A stretch of DNA of 64,000 bases from Flavobacteriales bacterium (lineage in GTDB: Bacteria > Bacteroidota > Bacteroidia > Flavobacteriales_F > PHOS-HE28), in NCBI GenBank assembly GCA_016703105.1, contig JADJCS010000004.1, forward strand, positions 62,001 through 126,000, in the 5' to 3' direction. Positions 49,499-58,901 of the stretch are shown piece by piece. Within the stretch, counting starts at the first letter, position 1, and the number at the start of each line of letters is the position of its first letter. Made by a program: the position numbers and the translations under genes. The notes beneath the pieces were generated by a model. The model searched no databases and was not told the DNA's origin. It saw only the letters and a program-made list of their open reading frames with translations.

Positions 49499-50251
49499 AT
49501 GGGCCGAGTATTCGAAAAACGCAAACACCGGATCTTCGCACGCAACGCGAAGCTCAGCAAGCTCTTCACCCGCATCGGCAAGGAGATCGCCATGGCCGTG
49601 AAGGCCGGCGGGCCGAATCCGGAGACCAATACGCGGCTGCGGATGGCCGTTCAGAACGCGCGCGGCATGAACATGCCCAAGGACAACGTGGACCGCGCCA
49701 TAAAGAAGGCTGCCGGGGGCGAGGGCGTGGATTTCGCCGAGATCACCTACGAGGGCTACGCGCCGGGTGGCGTGGCCATCTTCATCGACGCGGCCACCAA
49801 CAACACCACCCGTACGGTGGCCAATGTGCGCAGCTTCTTCAGCAAGTGCGAAGGCACCCTGGGCACCAGCGGCTCGTTGGCCCACGTGTTCGAGCGCAAG
49901 GCGGAGTTCGTGGTGGAGAACGCCGCGCTGAAAGGCAAGGATGCCGACGAGTTCGAGATGGAAGCCATCGATGCCGGTGCCGATGATGTGATCCGCGATG
50001 AGGAAGGGTTCATCATCCTCGCGCCTTTCACCAGCTTCGGTGCCATGGCGCAGAAGCTCGAGCAACTCGGCGTGGAGACCAAGAGCGCGGAGCTGAAGCG
50101 CTTCCCGCTGTCCTTCATCCCCGCCGACCTCACCACTGCCCGAAACGTGATGAAGCTGGTGGATCTGCTGGATGAGGACGACGACGTGAACGCCGTGTAC
50201 CACAACATGGAGTTGAGCGAAGAGGTGGAGGCGGAACTGGCGAAGGGATAG
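49499..50251 (+). CDS. yebC: YebC/PmpR family regulator
   Basis: A 250-residue protein of the YebC family (translation-related and DNA-binding members are both known). Conserved N-terminus MGRVFEKRKHRIFARNAKLS with KLFTRIGKEIAMAVKAGG, then NTRLRMAVQNARGMNMPKDNVDRAI, YEGYAPGGVAIFIDAATNN and RTVANVRSFFSK. Full length for the family. The Bacteroidota-type start MGRVFEKRK differs from the MAGHSKW start of E. coli YebC. ATG 49499. It is convergent with the kinase gene, with 4 nt between the stops. Confidence 0.95.
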   Translation: MGRVFEKRKHRIFARNAKLSKLFTRIGKEIAMAVKAGGPNPETNTRLRMAVQNARGMNMPKDNVDRAIKKAAGGEGVDFAEITYEGYAPGGVAIFIDAATNNTTRTVANVRSFFSKCEGTLGTSGSLAHVFERKAEFVVENAALKGKDADEFEMEAIDAGADDVIRDEEGFIILAPFTSFGAMAQKLEQLGVETKSAELKRFPLSFIPADLTTARNVMKLVDLLDEDDDVNAVYHNMELSEEVEAELAKG

Positions 50252-50255
50252 CCCA

Positions 50256-52175
50256 CTATTCCGCCCTGAAGCGGATGTGGTACTTGGTGCCCTGCGGGCC
50301 GCTATCCACAGAGAGCCTTCCATTCATCTGTTCCACCAGGCTCTCGATCAATGATACCCCGAGCGTATTACTTCCTTCTCCGCTGATCTTCTCCTGCGGG
50401 ATGCCCACACCATCATCGGCATAGAGCAGGTCGAAGGCGCCTTCCGCCGCGCGCTGCACGGTGAGCGAGATGGCTCCGCCGTCACGGCCCTTGAAGGCGT
50501 GCTTGAAGGAATTGGTGATCAGCTCGTTCAGCACGAGGCCCAAGGGCACCATCGTGGTGAGGTCGAAGATCAAACCGGGTTCGACCTGCGCGGTGTAACG
50601 GATGGTGTCGCGCACATTGTTCAGCTGGATCAGCTCGGCGAAGAGCTCCTTGATGTAGATGCCCAGATCCAGATGGATCAGTTCATCGCCGCGGTAGAGC
50701 TTCTCATGGATCAACGCCATGGAAGCCACGCGGCTCTGGCTCTGGTCGAAGACCTCCTGCAAACGCTCATCGTCGATGGTGGCCCGTTGCAGGCGTAGCA
50801 GGCTGGCCACCACCTGCAGGTTGTTCTTCACGCGGTGGTGTATCTCCTTGATCAACACATTGATGCGCACGTTGGCCTGCTCCAGCTTCTCCTTTTCCTG
50901 GCGTAAGGCCTTCTTCTGTTCGGCGTCCATGGTGCGTGCCGCGCGCAGGTTCTCCTTCATCCGGCTCAGGGCCACCCCGAGCACATCATCGGGTCCACGC
51001 ACGGGCACGGGCGTATCGTAATTGCCCTTGCCAATGGCCTCGGCGCTGTCGCTCAACGAGCGAACGTTCTCGATCATGCGGTTGAAGGAGCGGGCCATGG
51101 TGCCGAACTCATCATCGCTGGTCACCGGCACGGCCACCCGGATGTCGCCTTCGGCGAGCGCGCCCGCCGCTTCGGTGATCTCGCTCACCGTGCGCCGTAT
51201 GCCGCGCATGATCACGAAAGCCATGATGGCCACTGCGGATACCACCCCGAAGAGCGCGATCAGAACGATGAACAGGCGGGACTCCGCATCGCGGCGGTTG
51301 GCATCGGTGGCCTCCACGATGCGGGCAATGGAGATCGCCTCCACATCGTCCAATTTGGCCATGGCCTGATCGCTGTGCTGCTTCCATGCTTCGGCCTCCA
51401 CGTTGAGGCCGGTGAGGCTGCGCTTTTCCTGCACGGTGCCGATCACCGTGCGCACGAAGTTCACGTCCGGTCCTTGGTAATTTTCGCGGAACGCGGCGAG
51501 CACTTCTGCCGGGGCATCGCGCTCGAAAAGGAACAGGCTCGTGGAATAGCGGGCGAGTTGGTCATAGAGCCAGCCGAGGTCGCCTGCTGGCAGCCATCCA
51601 TTGGTGAAGCCGCGGCCCAGCGAGGTGCGCACGTTCGCCAACGCATCGGTGGAGTTCAACAGGCTGAGGTGGGAATACAGCCGGTCCTTGGTCTCGGGGT
51701 CCAGGGCGAGTTTGGCTACGCGGCTCAGATCTTCCAGCACGGCGGTCCGCATCTGCCGGTAGCTCTGGTCGGCATCGCCCAAGGTGATGCGTTGTTCGGA
51801 TACACGTTGACGCAACAGGCTGATCCCCGTCAGCGCGTTGGCCCCTTGCACCTCCTGGTTCAAGGCCAGCTCGGGATCGTTCAGCCGTTCCGCGGCGGCA
51901 TCGGTGCGGCTGTATTGCAGTTCCAACCGGGGCTGGTTCACTTGCACCCCGCCCAGGTAGGCGATGCTCTGCGCGTTCTCTTCCTGCAGTTCATGCAGCA
52001 GTCCCGCCAATCGATCGATGTTGCGCGCCTGGATGTTGATGTAGCGCAGCACGTCGCGGCGTTTCAGGCTGCCGTCCACCTGCTTGCCGATGAGCAGCAC
52101 CAAGCCGAGCACGGGAATGCCCAAGGTCACGAGGAACTTGGTGCGGACGGGAAGGTCGGCGAAGCGCCAGGCCAT
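50256..52175 (-). CDS. Membrane histidine kinase with NIT-like sensor, HAMP and HisKA_2 domains
   Basis: A 639-residue kinase. Membrane helices at about 13-31 and 326-345 enclose a helical periplasmic domain of about 290 residues resembling nitrate/nitrite sensing (NIT) domains (HELQEENAQSIAYLGG; LDLEPETKDRLYSHLSLLN type helices). A HAMP domain follows. The HisKA_2 dimerisation region carries the phospho-acceptor His in EIHHRVKNNLQVVASLL. The HATPase has LVLNELITNSFKHAF and YADDGVGIP. This class often works with single-domain or anti-anti-sigma partners; none is adjacent. ATG 52175 is the start before the first helix; 52217 is an in-frame alternative. Confidence 0.9.
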   Translation of the reverse strand: MAWRFADLPVRTKFLVTLGIPVLGLVLLIGKQVDGSLKRRDVLRYINIQARNIDRLAGLLHELQEENAQSIAYLGGVQVNQPRLELQYSRTDAAAERLNDPELALNQEVQGANALTGISLLRQRVSEQRITLGDADQSYRQMRTAVLEDLSRVAKLALDPETKDRLYSHLSLLNSTDALANVRTSLGRGFTNGWLPAGDLGWLYDQLARYSTSLFLFERDAPAEVLAAFRENYQGPDVNFVRTVIGTVQEKRSLTGLNVEAEAWKQHSDQAMAKLDDVEAISIARIVEATDANRRDAESRLFIVLIALFGVVSAVAIMAFVIMRGIRRTVSEITEAAGALAEGDIRVAVPVTSDDEFGTMARSFNRMIENVRSLSDSAEAIGKGNYDTPVPVRGPDDVLGVALSRMKENLRAARTMDAEQKKALRQEKEKLEQANVRINVLIKEIHHRVKNNLQVVASLLRLQRATIDDERLQEVFDQSQSRVASMALIHEKLYRGDELIHLDLGIYIKELFAELIQLNNVRDTIRYTAQVEPGLIFDLTTMVPLGLVLNELITNSFKHAFKGRDGGAISLTVQRAAEGAFDLLYADDGVGIPQEKISGEGSNTLGVSLIESLVEQMNGRLSVDSGPQGTKYHIRFRAE

Positions 52176-52247
52176 GATGGGGCAAAGTACGCAAGGTGCA
52201 CCGGGCGGTGGGGCCATCGGCGCCCGTCTAACTTAGCCGCCCTCTTA

Positions 52248-52408
52248 GAGTTTGTTTGGGATCTCTTGAATGATGGGCTCCGAGACTATTTTTTGCCGAG
52301 GCGAAGTCGGAGAATTTTCGCGTAGCGGTGTCTACGGGAACATTCTCCGGCGCAGCATCGGCGGAAAAGAGGCCGGAGAGCGCATTTGAAGAGATCCCGA
52401 ACAGTCTC
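52248..52408. mobile_element. 161-bp MITE-like palindromic element
   Basis: Terminal inverted repeats GAGTTTGTTTGGGATCTCTT and, at the other end, the complement of GAGACTGTTCGGGATCTCTT. The whole element is an imperfect palindrome centred near 52328 (CGTAG CGGTGT CTACG), with inner matches such as GGAGAATTTTC/GGAGAATGTTC. It is flanked by TTA on both sides (52245-52247 and 52409-52411), a plausible 3-bp target duplication. It encodes no protein. It ends 16 nt before the acyl-CoA carboxylase start. Confidence 0.8.
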
Positions 52409-52424
52409 TTAAACCGAGAGCCCG

Positions 52425-53966
52425 ATGAGCGATCCGTTCAAGACCCTGGCCGCACGCGAAGAACAAGCCCTGCTGGGCGGTGGTGCCGACCGCATCGCCG
52501 CGCAGCACAAGAAGGGCAAGCTCACCGCGCGCGAGCGCGTCGACATGCTGCTGGACGAAGGTTCCTTCCAGGAGATCGGTCAGCTGGTCACGCACCGCAG
52601 CACCAATTTCGGTTTGGAGCACCAGGTCTTCCTCGGCGACGGGGTCGTTACCGGCTACGGAACGATCGGTGGGCGGCTCGTCTATGTCTTCAGCCAGGAT
52701 TTCACCGTGCTGGGCGGATCGCTCGCGGAAGCGCATGCGGAGAAGATCTGCCGCATCATGGATCTCGCCATGCAGAACGGCGCGCCGGTGATCGGCATGA
52801 ACGACAGCGGCGGCGCGCGCATCCAGGAAGGCGTGGTGAGCCTCGGCGGCTACGCGGACATCTTCTACCGCAACGTGCGCAGCAGCGGCGTGGTGCCGCA
52901 GATCAGCGCGATCCTCGGGCCCTGCGCCGGGGGTGCGGTGTATTCACCGGCGCTCACCGATTTCGTGATGATGGTGGAAGGCACCAGCTACATGTTCGTC
53001 ACCGGCCCCAACGTGGTGAAGACCGTAACGCACGAAGAAGTGACGGCCGAAGAACTGGGCGGCGCAACAACGCACGCATCGAAGAGCGGTGTGGCGCACT
53101 TCACCGCGCCGAACGAGTTGGATGCGATACGACAGCTGCGACAACTGGTCGCTTACATGCCGAGCAATTGCGAGGAGGAACCACCCGCTCTTCCCTATAC
53201 ACCCAGTGATGAACGTCGTCCGGAACTCGACACCATCATCCCCGCGAACCCGAACCAGCCGTATGACATCCGGCAGGTGATGAACGCGGTGATCGATCCG
53301 GACAGCAGCATGGAAGTGCACACCGAGTACGCTCGCAACATGGTGATCGGCTTCGCGCGCATCGAAGGCCGCACCGTGGGCTGCGTGGCGAACCAGCCGG
53401 CGGTGCTCGCCGGTGTGCTCGACATCGATGCCAGCATCAAGGCCGCGCGCTTCGTGCGTTTCTGCGATGCCTTCAACATCCCGCTCGTCGTCTTCGTGGA
53501 CGTGCCCGGCTTTTTGCCCGGCACTGAGCAGGAGTGGCGCGGCATCATCGATCACGGCGCGAAGCTGCTCTATGCGTTCAGCGAGGCCACGGTACCGCGC
53601 ATCACCATCATCACGCGCAAGGCATACGGCGGTGCGTACGACGTGATGAACAGCAAGCACATCGGCTGCGACATGAACTACGCCTGGCCCAGCGCGGAGA
53701 TCGCCGTGATGGGCGCGAAGGGCGCCGCGGAGATCATCTTCAAGAACGAGATCGCCAAGTCGAAGGACCCGCAGAAAAAGTGGCAGGAGAAGGAGGCCGA
53801 ATACAAGGAACAGTTCGCCAATCCCTACGAGGCGGCCGCACGCGGCTATGTGGATGAAGTGATCCGCCCCAGCGACACGCGCATCAAAGTGATGCACGCC
53901 CTGCGCATGCTACGAAACAAGGTGGACAAGCTGCCGCGGAAGAAGCATGGGAATATTCCGTTGTGA
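52425..53966 (+). CDS. Acyl-CoA carboxylase beta subunit (propionyl-CoA carboxylase / methylmalonyl-CoA decarboxylase type)
   Basis: A 513-residue carboxyltransferase. The N-terminal half has HKKGKLTARERVDMLLDEGSF, SQDFTVLGGSLAEAHAEKI and the oxyanion-hole segment NDSGGARIQEGV. The C-terminal half has FVDVPGFLPGTEQEWRGII, the second oxyanion hole region, and KAYGGAYDVMNSKHIG, ending at the usual HGNIPL. Length matches PccB/MmdA. It transfers CO2 from carboxybiotin to acyl-CoA. No biotin carboxylase or biotin carrier gene is adjacent, so the partner is elsewhere or this works as a decarboxylase subunit. Its leader is formed in part by the MITE just upstream. Confidence 0.95.
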   Translation: MSDPFKTLAAREEQALLGGGADRIAAQHKKGKLTARERVDMLLDEGSFQEIGQLVTHRSTNFGLEHQVFLGDGVVTGYGTIGGRLVYVFSQDFTVLGGSLAEAHAEKICRIMDLAMQNGAPVIGMNDSGGARIQEGVVSLGGYADIFYRNVRSSGVVPQISAILGPCAGGAVYSPALTDFVMMVEGTSYMFVTGPNVVKTVTHEEVTAEELGGATTHASKSGVAHFTAPNELDAIRQLRQLVAYMPSNCEEEPPALPYTPSDERRPELDTIIPANPNQPYDIRQVMNAVIDPDSSMEVHTEYARNMVIGFARIEGRTVGCVANQPAVLAGVLDIDASIKAARFVRFCDAFNIPLVVFVDVPGFLPGTEQEWRGIIDHGAKLLYAFSEATVPRITIITRKAYGGAYDVMNSKHIGCDMNYAWPSAEIAVMGAKGAAEIIFKNEIAKSKDPQKKWQEKEAEYKEQFANPYEAAARGYVDEVIRPSDTRIKVMHALRMLRNKVDKLPRKKHGNIPL

Positions 53967-54036
53967 TGTGATCGGGCAGGGATTACGCATCCGTGCCTTT
54001 GGAGGTCACTCCGAAACAGGAGGAGGCGCAAGCAGT

Positions 54037-55662
54037 TTACCGCAGAAGTTGCACGACCCCCTGAATGGGGCGATCATACATGCGACATGTGTTGGAGTAT
54101 TGAACGCTACCGGTGTAGAAGTAGACGCCATCGGGGCAGGGGATGGTGGCGTTGTCCTTCTTCCCGTTCCAAAGCAGCGATCGATCGTCAGATCTGAAAA
54201 CCGGAGCGCCCCAACGGTCGTTGATCGTGATGGACATTTTTTCCATCGGGACCGGGAGCAAGGGGAAGGTCTCGTTCTCGCCATCATTGTTCGGAGTGAA
54301 GACGTTAGGAAGGATCCCGCTCCAGGGATCCACATCGACCTCGTCATCGCCGGATAGTACAAGTAGCGTGTCAATGGCCGAACCACACAGCGAGATCACT
54401 TCCACGGAATAGGTGCCGGAAGTATCCACAAGGAATGTGGGGCCTGTGCTTCCATCCTGCCAGGAGAAAGACCCATTGATCGTGGTAGGGACAAAAAGGT
54501 GGAAGGGCTCGGTCGCACAACTGAAAGTGGTGTCGTTGCCGAGGTCAAGCGTGAGCATCGTGTAGGGCAGTACGTTGTTCGGTAGGCCTTGGTACGAGAC
54601 CAATGGTACTTGCAATGCGAAACCCGCAGGCGTGAAGCCGCATGCGGCACCCGGCAGGTCGGGATATTCGATCACATCCACGAAGCCCTCGATCTGGTGC
54701 GCTACGTAGATGCGGCCATCCGGTCCAAGGCGCAGGTCTCCGTGACCTTGATAGTCGAAGTCGGCGTCAAGGATTGTTCGGATACCGGTAGCTCGATCGA
54801 TCTGGATCACGCTCGTGGAATCAAAAGGGATATACTGTGTGAAATACAGAAATTGACCGTTCGGCGAGAATTCCATGCTGATCAATACGTTGGGCAGGTC
54901 GTATTGCATGAACAGGTCCTGTGCCCCAGAAAGCATGCCGACGGCTGCGTCCACATCGAAGATCTCGGCAATTTGGCAACCGGGTCCAAGATGGAACAGC
55001 TCGGTCCCGTCATGCGAAACCTTCAAGAAGCCCGCATCGCAGCCGAGGAACGTGTTCTGACCGACGTGCGAAATGACGGGGATCGTATCCAAGCCTTGCT
55101 CGGTAAGAAGATAGGCGTAGAGCGCATCCCCTAGCAAAGCACGGCTGAAGACCCACGCAGCTACACCGTTGCCATGCCTTAGTGCGGTTAATTTTTCCCC
55201 CATGGGGTTCGCCAGAAGAACGTTCTTCATACCGGCCACCACATCGCCTAGACCATTGTCGAGGCTCATGTCAATGACAGAGTAGCGGAGTGCGTCGGTG
55301 CTTGGGGCGTTCGCGCTGGTGAACAAATAGAAGATGCCACAGTGACCGGGCTGTCCCACTATCAATGCAGCTTGGGTGACGTACTCCTCTCCTAAGAGCC
55401 CAGCTCCGTTCGGCATCACTTCATGAGACCGGTTCCACACCTTGATCCCGTCGGAGTAAAAGAGGAGTTCACCTGATGCATCGGATATGGTCGCGGAACC
55501 CATGGCAACGTTCATCGCTCCGTTTGTCGCCAGCGGTTGTGCACCATTGAAGTCGATGCCGGCATGCCATCCAAAGAACCAGTTCTGGTCGGCTTGGCCG
55601 GAGAGGGCCAAGGTCATCGACACCACGGTTAACAACAAAGGAATCCGATACGGCGAGCGCAT
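54037..55662 (-). CDS. T9SS type B sorting-domain protein with WD/propeller-like body
   Basis: A 541-residue secreted protein. Signal peptide MRSPYRIPLLLTVVSMTLAL. The body opens NWFFGWHAGIDFNGAQPLAT, the common start of Bacteroidota surface propeller proteins, with later propeller-like segments (LISMEFSPNGQFLYFTQYIP; GHGDLRLGPDGRIYVAHQIE). A PKD-like part lies at about 385-430. Residues about 455-541 are the CHU-type (type B) sorting domain: LPNVFTPNNDGENE, INDRWGAPVF, LWNGKKDN and CPDGVYFYTG. ATG 55662 starts the signal peptide. Function unknown. Confidence 0.9.
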   Translation of the reverse strand: MRSPYRIPLLLTVVSMTLALSGQADQNWFFGWHAGIDFNGAQPLATNGAMNVAMGSATISDASGELLFYSDGIKVWNRSHEVMPNGAGLLGEEYVTQAALIVGQPGHCGIFYLFTSANAPSTDALRYSVIDMSLDNGLGDVVAGMKNVLLANPMGEKLTALRHGNGVAAWVFSRALLGDALYAYLLTEQGLDTIPVISHVGQNTFLGCDAGFLKVSHDGTELFHLGPGCQIAEIFDVDAAVGMLSGAQDLFMQYDLPNVLISMEFSPNGQFLYFTQYIPFDSTSVIQIDRATGIRTILDADFDYQGHGDLRLGPDGRIYVAHQIEGFVDVIEYPDLPGAACGFTPAGFALQVPLVSYQGLPNNVLPYTMLTLDLGNDTTFSCATEPFHLFVPTTINGSFSWQDGSTGPTFLVDTSGTYSVEVISLCGSAIDTLLVLSGDDEVDVDPWSGILPNVFTPNNDGENETFPLLPVPMEKMSITINDRWGAPVFRSDDRSLLWNGKKDNATIPCPDGVYFYTGSVQYSNTCRMYDRPIQGVVQLLR

Positions 55663-55749
55663 GTCTTGGAAATGTAAGATAGGAGGGGACGGTGGCCAAG
55701 CTCTCTGGACCAAAGACCCCCACCGTAGCGAGAATGCTGCCCGATCTCG

Positions 55750-56514
55750 TCAGATCACCCCACCAAGCAACCCCGCGGCGACACCGAGCAACAACACCGC
55801 CACCGCGAATTGCACTCCGCGATAGGTGAGCGAGGGCAAAAGCTTGCGTCCCCACCAAGCGCCCGCGAAGGCGGCCAGCACGCAGCCGATGAGCAAGGGC
55901 AGTTGGTCAGTAAGCGGCGAGACATCCATGCTCCCCAAATAGAAAGGGATCCGAGTGAAGTCCACAAGCAACGCGATGGCCGTGCCGGTGGCCACATAAC
56001 CCTCCTTGCTCAAGCCGCCATGCACCAGGAACATGCTGCGCAATGCGCCTTGGTGTCCGCTAAGGCCACCGAAGAACCCGCTCACCAGTCCGCCGAGTGT
56101 CTGGACGTGTGCCGGGAAACGGTAGTTGCGCATGGCCGGGGAGAGTTCCAGAAAAGCGAACAACACCATGAGCAAAGCGATGGTGACCTGGAGAGGACCC
56201 ACGGGATGGTACACGCCATAGTAGAGCGGTTCCAATTTCCCCAGGCGCACGAGGAGCCAGGCGCCCAGCAGCGCTCCCCCGATCGCCGGAAGTCCGAAGC
56301 GGAACACCGTAGGGCGGTGTACGTGCTGACGCAACAGGCTGAATTTGAATAAGTTGTTCAGCACATGCACCACGGCGGTGAGGGTGACCGCCACGGGCAG
56401 CGGCACGAAGAGCGCGAACGCGGGCAATAACAAGGTGCCCAGGCCGAACCCACTGACGAAGGTGAGCAAGGAGGCCCCGAAGGCGGCCAGCAGGAGCAGG
56501 GCGGCGGTTAGCAC
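55750..56514 (-). CDS. TSUP (TauE/SafE) family permease
   Basis: A 254-residue membrane protein with about eight helices, for example TAALLLLAAFGASLLTFVSGF, AVTLTAVVHVLNNLFKF, VTIALLMVLFAFLEL and FAVAVLLLGVAAGLLGGVI. The Gly-rich segments GFGLGTLLLPAF and GLVSGFFGGLSGHQGALRS are typical TSUP pore motifs. TSUP proteins move sulfite, sulfonates or other organic anions; the substrate cannot be told. ATG 56514 precedes the first helix. Divergent from the thioredoxin-like gene. Confidence 0.88.
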   Translation of the reverse strand: MLTAALLLLAAFGASLLTFVSGFGLGTLLLPAFALFVPLPVAVTLTAVVHVLNNLFKFSLLRQHVHRPTVFRFGLPAIGGALLGAWLLVRLGKLEPLYYGVYHPVGPLQVTIALLMVLFAFLELSPAMRNYRFPAHVQTLGGLVSGFFGGLSGHQGALRSMFLVHGGLSKEGYVATGTAIALLVDFTRIPFYLGSMDVSPLTDQLPLLIGCVLAAFAGAWWGRKLLPSLTYRGVQFAVAVLLLGVAAGLLGGVI

Positions 56515-56598
56515 GGAGCGAACTTACCGCCACGCCGCTTTCCCGATCGGCGAACGCATGGCTACCTTCGTGCGTCTATTCCGCACAACCCCTGACCG

Positions 56599-57228
56599 AT
56601 GATCAAGATCGCTGCCCTATCCGCCCTGACCCTGATGGCCTTCACCCCGCATGGAGAACTGAAAGACATGAACATCGGCGATGCCCTGCCGATGGCCGAC
56701 CACCCCATGATGGACGTGAGCGGCAAGGAGTTCAACCTGAAGCAACTGGCCGCCAAGAACGGCCTGCTCGTGGTCTTCACCTGCAACACCTGCCCGTTCG
56801 TGGTGGGCAGCGAAGGCAGCGAAGGTTGGGAGGGCCGCTATCCGGAACTGGGCGTATTCGCCCGGCAGAACGGCGTGGGTCTGGCATTGGTGAACAGCAA
56901 CGAGGCCAAGCGCGCCATGGGCGATGGCCTGGAGGATATGAAGGCGCACTTCACGGAGAAGAAGTACACCCACTACTACTTGTTGGACAAAGGCCATGCG
57001 GTAGCCGATGCTTTTGGCGCGCGCACCACCCCGCATGTGTTCCTCTTCGATAAGGACATGAAGCTCGTTTACAAAGGCGCCATCGACGACAATGTGGAAA
57101 GCGCTTCCAAAGTGCAGGTGCCGTACGTGCGCAATGCCATCACCAATTTGGCGGCGGGCAAGCCCATCGATCCGGCCACCACGCGGAACATCGGTTGCAG
57201 CATCAAGCGCGTGGAGCATCAGCATTGA
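56599..57228 (+). CDS. Exported thioredoxin-family protein (redoxin)
   Basis: A 209-residue protein. A short signal-like start (IKIAALSALTLMAFTPHG) precedes a thioredoxin fold with the active-site C-x2-C in LLVVFTCNTCPFV, the insertion RYPELGVFARQNGVGLALVN, and the cis-Pro element ARTTPHVFLFD followed by LVYKGAIDD. This is the peroxiredoxin-like/TlpA-related redoxin type common in Bacteroidota. It may act in the periplasm on disulfides; the partner is not known. ATG 56599 fits the signal-like start. A hairpin precedes purD. Confidence 0.9.
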   Translation: MIKIAALSALTLMAFTPHGELKDMNIGDALPMADHPMMDVSGKEFNLKQLAAKNGLLVVFTCNTCPFVVGSEGSEGWEGRYPELGVFARQNGVGLALVNSNEAKRAMGDGLEDMKAHFTEKKYTHYYLLDKGHAVADAFGARTTPHVFLFDKDMKLVYKGAIDDNVESASKVQVPYVRNAITNLAAGKPIDPATTRNIGCSIKRVEHQH

Positions 57229-57251
57229 ACCCGATCGTGCACAACGCACGA

Positions 57252-57278
57252 CGAAGCCGGCCCAACAGGTCGGCTTCG
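57252..57278 (+). terminator. Hairpin terminator
   Basis: 8-bp stem CGAAGCCG / CGGCTTCG with an 11-nt loop, followed by CTGTTG, 23 nt after the thioredoxin-like stop. Confidence 0.6.
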
Positions 57279-57343
57279 CTGTTGAAAACAAGGGCCGGAG
57301 CGCAGCCTGCTTCGTGCGTTCCTTTGCCCGAAAGCGCGCAACG

Positions 57344-58660
57344 ATGAATGTCCTGTTGATCGGTAGCGGTGGCCGCGAGCACGCGCTGGCTTGGAAACTC
57401 GCGCAGAGCTCGTTGCTCGATGCCCTCTACATCGCCCCGGGCAACCCCGGCATGAAACGGCATGGCAGGTTGGTGGACCTCGATCTGGAGGATCAGAAAG
57501 GGCTTCGCACCTTCCTGCTCGGCAAGAACATCAGCATCGTGGTGGTGGGTCCGGAGGGACCCTTGGTAGATGGTTTGCACGACCGCATCGCGGACGATCC
57601 GAAGTTGGCGGGCAAGGTCACAGTGATCGGTCCGCGGAAGATCGGCGCGCAGCTCGAAGGCAGCAAGGACTTCGCGAAAGAGTTCATGTTCCGGCACAAC
57701 ATCCCTACTCCCGCACATCGCACTTTCCGTAAGGGCGAACTGAAGGAAGCCGTGGAACACCTGGAGCGTGTGCGTCCCCCCTACGTATTGAAAGCCGATG
57801 GCCTGGCCGCAGGCAAAGGCGTGGTGATCACCGACGACCGGGCCGAGGCGGCGCGCGTGCTGAAGCATATGCTACAGGAAGGCAAATACGGTAGCGCGGG
57901 CGACACGGTGGTGATCGAGGACCATTTGAAAGGCATCGAGGTAAGCGCCTTTCTGATCACCGATGGAACCGCTTTCAAGATGTTGCCGGCCGCGAAGGAC
58001 TACAAGCGCATCGGCGATGGCGACACCGGTCCGAACACCGGAGGTATGGGTGCGGTATCTCCTGTGCCTTTCGCGGATAAGGACTTCATGCAGAAGGTGC
58101 ACGACCGCATCGCCGCACCCACCGTGCGCGGTCTGGCTGCGGAAGGGATCCCGTACCAGGGCTTCATTTTCATGGGCCTGATGAACGTGAACGGGGAGCC
58201 TTATGTGATCGAGTACAACGTGCGTTTGGGCGATCCCGAAGCGGAGGTGATCCTGCCGCGGCTACGGAGCGACCTGCTCGATCTGTTCGAGGGGATCGCG
58301 AGCAATACCCTGAGCGAACGCCATGTGGATGTGGATGATCGCACCTGTGTGACCGTGGTGCTGGCCAGCGAGAACTACCCGGGCAAAGTGCCGACAGGGC
58401 GACCCATCGTGGGTCTTGACCTGGTGAAGGACGCGCTCGTGTTCCACTCCGGTACAGCGGAAGGTCCCAAAGGCTTGGTGACCGCGGGTGGGCGTGTGGT
58501 CGCGGTGACCGCCGTGGGCAAGGATCTGGAACACGCGATCCTGAACACCTACTTACAGACCACGTTGATCGATTTCGAAGGAAAACAGCACCGCCACGAC
58601 ATTGGTCACGACCTGGTACGGCAACCAACCGTGAAGGCAGGGGCGGCCCAGCAAGCCTGA
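57344..58660 (+). CDS. purD: Phosphoribosylamine-glycine ligase
   Basis: A 438-residue GAR synthetase, second step of purine synthesis (phosphoribosylamine, glycine and ATP to GAR). N-domain MNVLLIGSGGREHALAWKLAQ, ATP-grasp segments FVLKADGLAAGKGV-like (YVLKADGLAAGKGVVI), GNTGGMG-like (GPNTGGMGAVSPVPF) and VIEYNVRLGDPEAEVILPRL for metal binding. Length is normal. The frame is open upstream to 57092, but that part overlaps the thioredoxin gene; ATG 57344 begins exactly at the conserved start. purQ lies nearby on the same strand. Confidence 0.97.
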   Translation: MNVLLIGSGGREHALAWKLAQSSLLDALYIAPGNPGMKRHGRLVDLDLEDQKGLRTFLLGKNISIVVVGPEGPLVDGLHDRIADDPKLAGKVTVIGPRKIGAQLEGSKDFAKEFMFRHNIPTPAHRTFRKGELKEAVEHLERVRPPYVLKADGLAAGKGVVITDDRAEAARVLKHMLQEGKYGSAGDTVVIEDHLKGIEVSAFLITDGTAFKMLPAAKDYKRIGDGDTGPNTGGMGAVSPVPFADKDFMQKVHDRIAAPTVRGLAAEGIPYQGFIFMGLMNVNGEPYVIEYNVRLGDPEAEVILPRLRSDLLDLFEGIASNTLSERHVDVDDRTCVTVVLASENYPGKVPTGRPIVGLDLVKDALVFHSGTAEGPKGLVTAGGRVVAVTAVGKDLEHAILNTYLQTTLIDFEGKQHRHDIGHDLVRQPTVKAGAAQQA

Positions 58661-58668
58661 ACGATCGA

Positions 58669-58851
58669 TCAGGCGCGGCCGCCGGTCTCTTTCGCCTTGC
58701 GGTTGTAGCGCCCTTGCAGCACCAACCAATAGAAGAACCCGAAGGTCAGCACCAGCGTGAAGAGGATGGGGGGCGTCCAGCCGAACGGGGTGAGGAACCA
58801 ATCAAAGGTGTCCTGGAAGAAATGTCCGAGGCCGAACCAAATGTCGCGCAT
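58669..58851 (-). CDS. Small single-pass membrane protein (DUF6341-like)
   Basis: A 60-residue protein: MRDIWFGLGHFFQDTFDWF, a membrane helix (PPILFTLVLTFGFFYWLVLQ) and a basic tail (GRYNRKAKETGGRA). Similar small proteins sit between purD and the DUF6427 gene in many Bacteroidota, and are sometimes mislabelled uracil phosphoribosyltransferase. Function unknown. It is divergent from the DUF6427 gene, 50 nt away. Confidence 0.82.
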   Translation of the reverse strand: MRDIWFGLGHFFQDTFDWFLTPFGWTPPILFTLVLTFGFFYWLVLQGRYNRKAKETGGRA

Positions 58852-58901
58852 GGCGGAAGGGCTTAAGTCCGGCCAAAGATAGGATCGTAGCGATAGCCCA
58901 G

